Assembly: GCA_024636575.1 (NCBI GenBank)
Contig: JAGXGU010000072.1
Coordinates: 1 to 6,859, forward strand
Length of the DNA stretch: 6,859 nt
Direction: 5' to 3'
DNA from: Altererythrobacter sp.
GTDB lineage: Bacteria; Pseudomonadota; Alphaproteobacteria; Sphingomonadales; Sphingomonadaceae
Part shown: positions 5,531 through 6,859 of the stretch, piece by piece
Layout: every line of letters starts with the position of its first letter
Position numbering within the stretch: the first letter of the stretch is position 1
Notes under the pieces: generated by a model
What the model was told of the DNA's origin: nothing
What the model saw: the letters and a program-made list of their open reading frames with translations, nothing else
Databases searched by the model: none
Position numbers and translations under genes: made by a program

Positions 5531-6706
5531 CTAGATCTCCTGGGCTGCGGCCCAGCCGCTGGCCCAGGCCCATTGGAAATTATAGCCGCCGAGCCAGCCG
5601 GTCACGTCGACCGCCTCGCCGATGGCAAAGAGGCCGGGAACCCGCTTGGCCTCCATCGTCCTGGAGGATAATTCCGCCGTGCTGATCCCGCCGGAGGTAA
5701 CTTCCGCCTTGGCCAGCCCCTCGGTCCCGTTGGGACAGAAGGGCCAGCGGGCCAGCCTCTCCTCCGCCGCATCCAGCACCTTGTCGGACAGGTTCTGCAG
5801 GTCGGCGTCATGACCAAGCCGGTCTGCCAGCGTGGCCGCCAGCCGGTCGGGCAGGGCGTCTTTCAGCAGACCGCGGACGGTGCTGCGCGGGGCGGTGCGC
5901 TTGGTTTCGCGCAGCCAGCCGCGCGGTCTGCCGGGTAGGAAATCGATCTCCACCATGTCGCCCGGCCGCCAATAGGACGATATCTGCAGAATGGCCGGGC
6001 CGGACAATCCGCGGTGGGTGAACAGCGCCGCTTCGTGGAACCGGGCCTTGCCGCAGATTGCATCGACCGGCGCGGACACGCCCGACAGGTCGCGGAACAG
6101 CACATCCTCCCCGCCCAGCGTCAAGGGCACCAGGGCAGGGCGCGGTTCGACCACTTTGAGCCCGAATTGCCGCGCCAGTTCATAGGCGTATCCACTCGCG
6201 CCCATCTTCGGGATCGACGGCCCGCCGGTGGCGATGACCAGCGATCTGGCGGTCATGAGCGTGCCATTGCTGGTGACGGTATAGGTGCCGTCCGCATGGC
6301 TGACTGATGTCACATCCTGATCGCACAGTACCTGCGTGCCGCCCTTCGCGCATTGTTCCAGCAGCATCGCCACGATCTGTTTCGAAGACCCGTCGCAGAA
6401 CAATTGGCCGAGCGTCTTTTCATGCCAGGCGATGCCGTGCGCATCGACCAGCGCGATGAAATCCTGCGGCGTATACCGGCTGAGCGCGGATTTGGCGAAA
6501 TGCGGATTGGCCGAAAGATAGCGGTCGGGCGCGGTATGGATATTGGTGAAATTGCACCTACCGCCTCCTGAAATGAGGATTTTCTTGCCCGCCTGCTCGG
6601 CCTTTTCGAGGACCAGCACCCGCCGCCCGCGCTGGCCGGCGATGGCCGCGCACATCAGCCCCGCCGCACCGCCGCCAAGAATGATCGCGTCATACGGTTC
6701 CGTCAT
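5531..6706 (-). CDS. yhiN: NAD(P)/FAD-dependent oxidoreductase, YhiN/HI0933 family
   Basis: Cytoplasmic flavoprotein of 391 residues, the normal length for the family. The FAD-binding dinucleotide fold is at the N-terminus: AIILGGGAAGLMCA (7-20), with E34 ending the second strand (VLVLEKAE). The family signature KILISGGGRCNFTN is at 42-55. Then come HEKTLGQLFCDGSSKQIV (95-112), LVIATGGPSIPKMGASG (156-172), LFTHRGLSGPAILQISSYW (228-246), NGTEGLAKAEVTSGG (326-340), SSRTMEAKRVPGLFAIGE (347-364) and DVTGWLGGYNFQWAW (367-381). From memory these match E. coli YhiN closely. The reaction of YhiN is not established; some relatives are labelled aminoacetone oxidases or BaiN-like. I chose the ATG at 6706, seven bases after the upstream stop; in-frame ATGs at 6727 and 6820 would overlap that gene and add an arginine- and serine-rich tail before the FAD fold. 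No good Shine-Dalgarno is seen. Confidence 0.93.
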   Translation of the reverse strand: MTEPYDAIILGGGAAGLMCAAIAGQRGRRVLVLEKAEQAGKKILISGGGRCNFTNIHTAPDRYLSANPHFAKSALSRYTPQDFIALVDAHGIAWHEKTLGQLFCDGSSKQIVAMLLEQCAKGGTQVLCDQDVTSVSHADGTYTVTSNGTLMTARSLVIATGGPSIPKMGASGYAYELARQFGLKVVEPRPALVPLTLGGEDVLFRDLSGVSAPVDAICGKARFHEAALFTHRGLSGPAILQISSYWRPGDMVEIDFLPGRPRGWLRETKRTAPRSTVRGLLKDALPDRLAATLADRLGHDADLQNLSDKVLDAAEERLARWPFCPNGTEGLAKAEVTSGGISTAELSSRTMEAKRVPGLFAIGEAVDVTGWLGGYNFQWAWASGWAAAQEI

Positions 6707-6713
6707 GCCGGGA

Positions 6714-6859
6714 TCAGAGCGCGGCATAGGCGAGCCATCCTGCCGCGGCGAAAGTCGGAATCGCCATGATCCGGACGACGACTTGCGGCAATTTCTGCGC
6801 CCAATAGCGCGAATAGGCATGATGCCACTTTCGTGGCAGGATCAGGATGGTGATCGAGG
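6714..6859 (-). CDS. C-terminal end of an unrecognised membrane protein (N-terminus beyond right edge)
   Basis: Reading the minus strand from the edge gives 47 residues and then a TGA at 6716-6714. They begin with a hydrophobic piece (SITILIL), then a basic, aromatic loop (PRKWHHAYSRYWAQKLP), then a hydrophobic C-terminal segment (VVVRIMAIPTFAAAGWLAYAAL, about 26-47) that looks like a last transmembrane helix. That it is coding is supported by the open frame to the edge, the helix-like composition, and the seven-base gap to the flavoprotein ATG, which would be typical of one operon. I do not recognise the family. It could still be a chance open frame, as little of it is visible. Confidence 0.6.
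   Translation of the reverse strand, partial: SITILILPRKWHHAYSRYWAQKLPQVVVRIMAIPTFAAAGWLAYAAL

Noticed and set aside
5540..5555. Hairpin CTGGGC-TGCG-GCCCAG just after the isomerase-family stop as a terminator
   Set aside because: No T-run follows, and the bases encode the conserved C-terminal tryptophan- and alanine-rich end of the flavoprotein, which is enough to explain the symmetry.

Overview
The window looks like ordinary chromosomal sequence from a GC-rich alphaproteobacterium, most likely a sphingomonad (Sphingomonadales, perhaps Erythrobacteraceae). This is inferred from the GC-rich, strongly G/C-ending codon use and from the types of proteins encoded. It is not proved by any rRNA or marker gene. 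I see no tRNA, rRNA, CRISPR array, insertion sequence, phage gene or abrupt change in base composition.

Layout, left to right. (1) Minus strand, 1-1285: the ATPase and the start of the permease of an OpuC/YehXYW-type osmoprotectant ABC importer. The two genes are joined by an ATGA overlap and the permease runs off the left edge. (2) A divergent intergenic region, 1286-1559, holding a weak candidate promoter, two small palindromes and a 17-bp tandem duplication just before the next gene. (3) Plus strand, 1560-2992: a PlsC-like acyltransferase and a DUF1295 membrane protein of the steroid 5-alpha-reductase-like fold, also joined by an ATGA overlap; together they look like a small lipid-modifying unit. 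(4) Minus strand, 3036-4781, convergent with (3): a lipoprotein 5'-nucleotidase of the UshA family. (5) Plus strand, 4916-5521, divergent from (4): a DsbA-fold protein of the 2-hydroxychromene-2-carboxylate isomerase (kappa-GST-like) family. (6) Minus strand, 5531-6859, convergent with (5): a YhiN/HI0933-type flavoprotein, preceded 7 bp upstream by the 3' end of an unrecognised membrane protein gene.

How the genes relate: only the two ATGA-linked pairs, and perhaps the pair at the right edge, look cotranscribed. The others are single genes in alternating orientation with unrelated metabolic or envelope roles. I did not find a new multi-gene system. The most useful leads are small: the tandem repeat before the acyltransferase, the hairpin touching the nucleotidase start codon, the coupled acyltransferase-DUF1295 pair, and the unidentified gene at the right edge.
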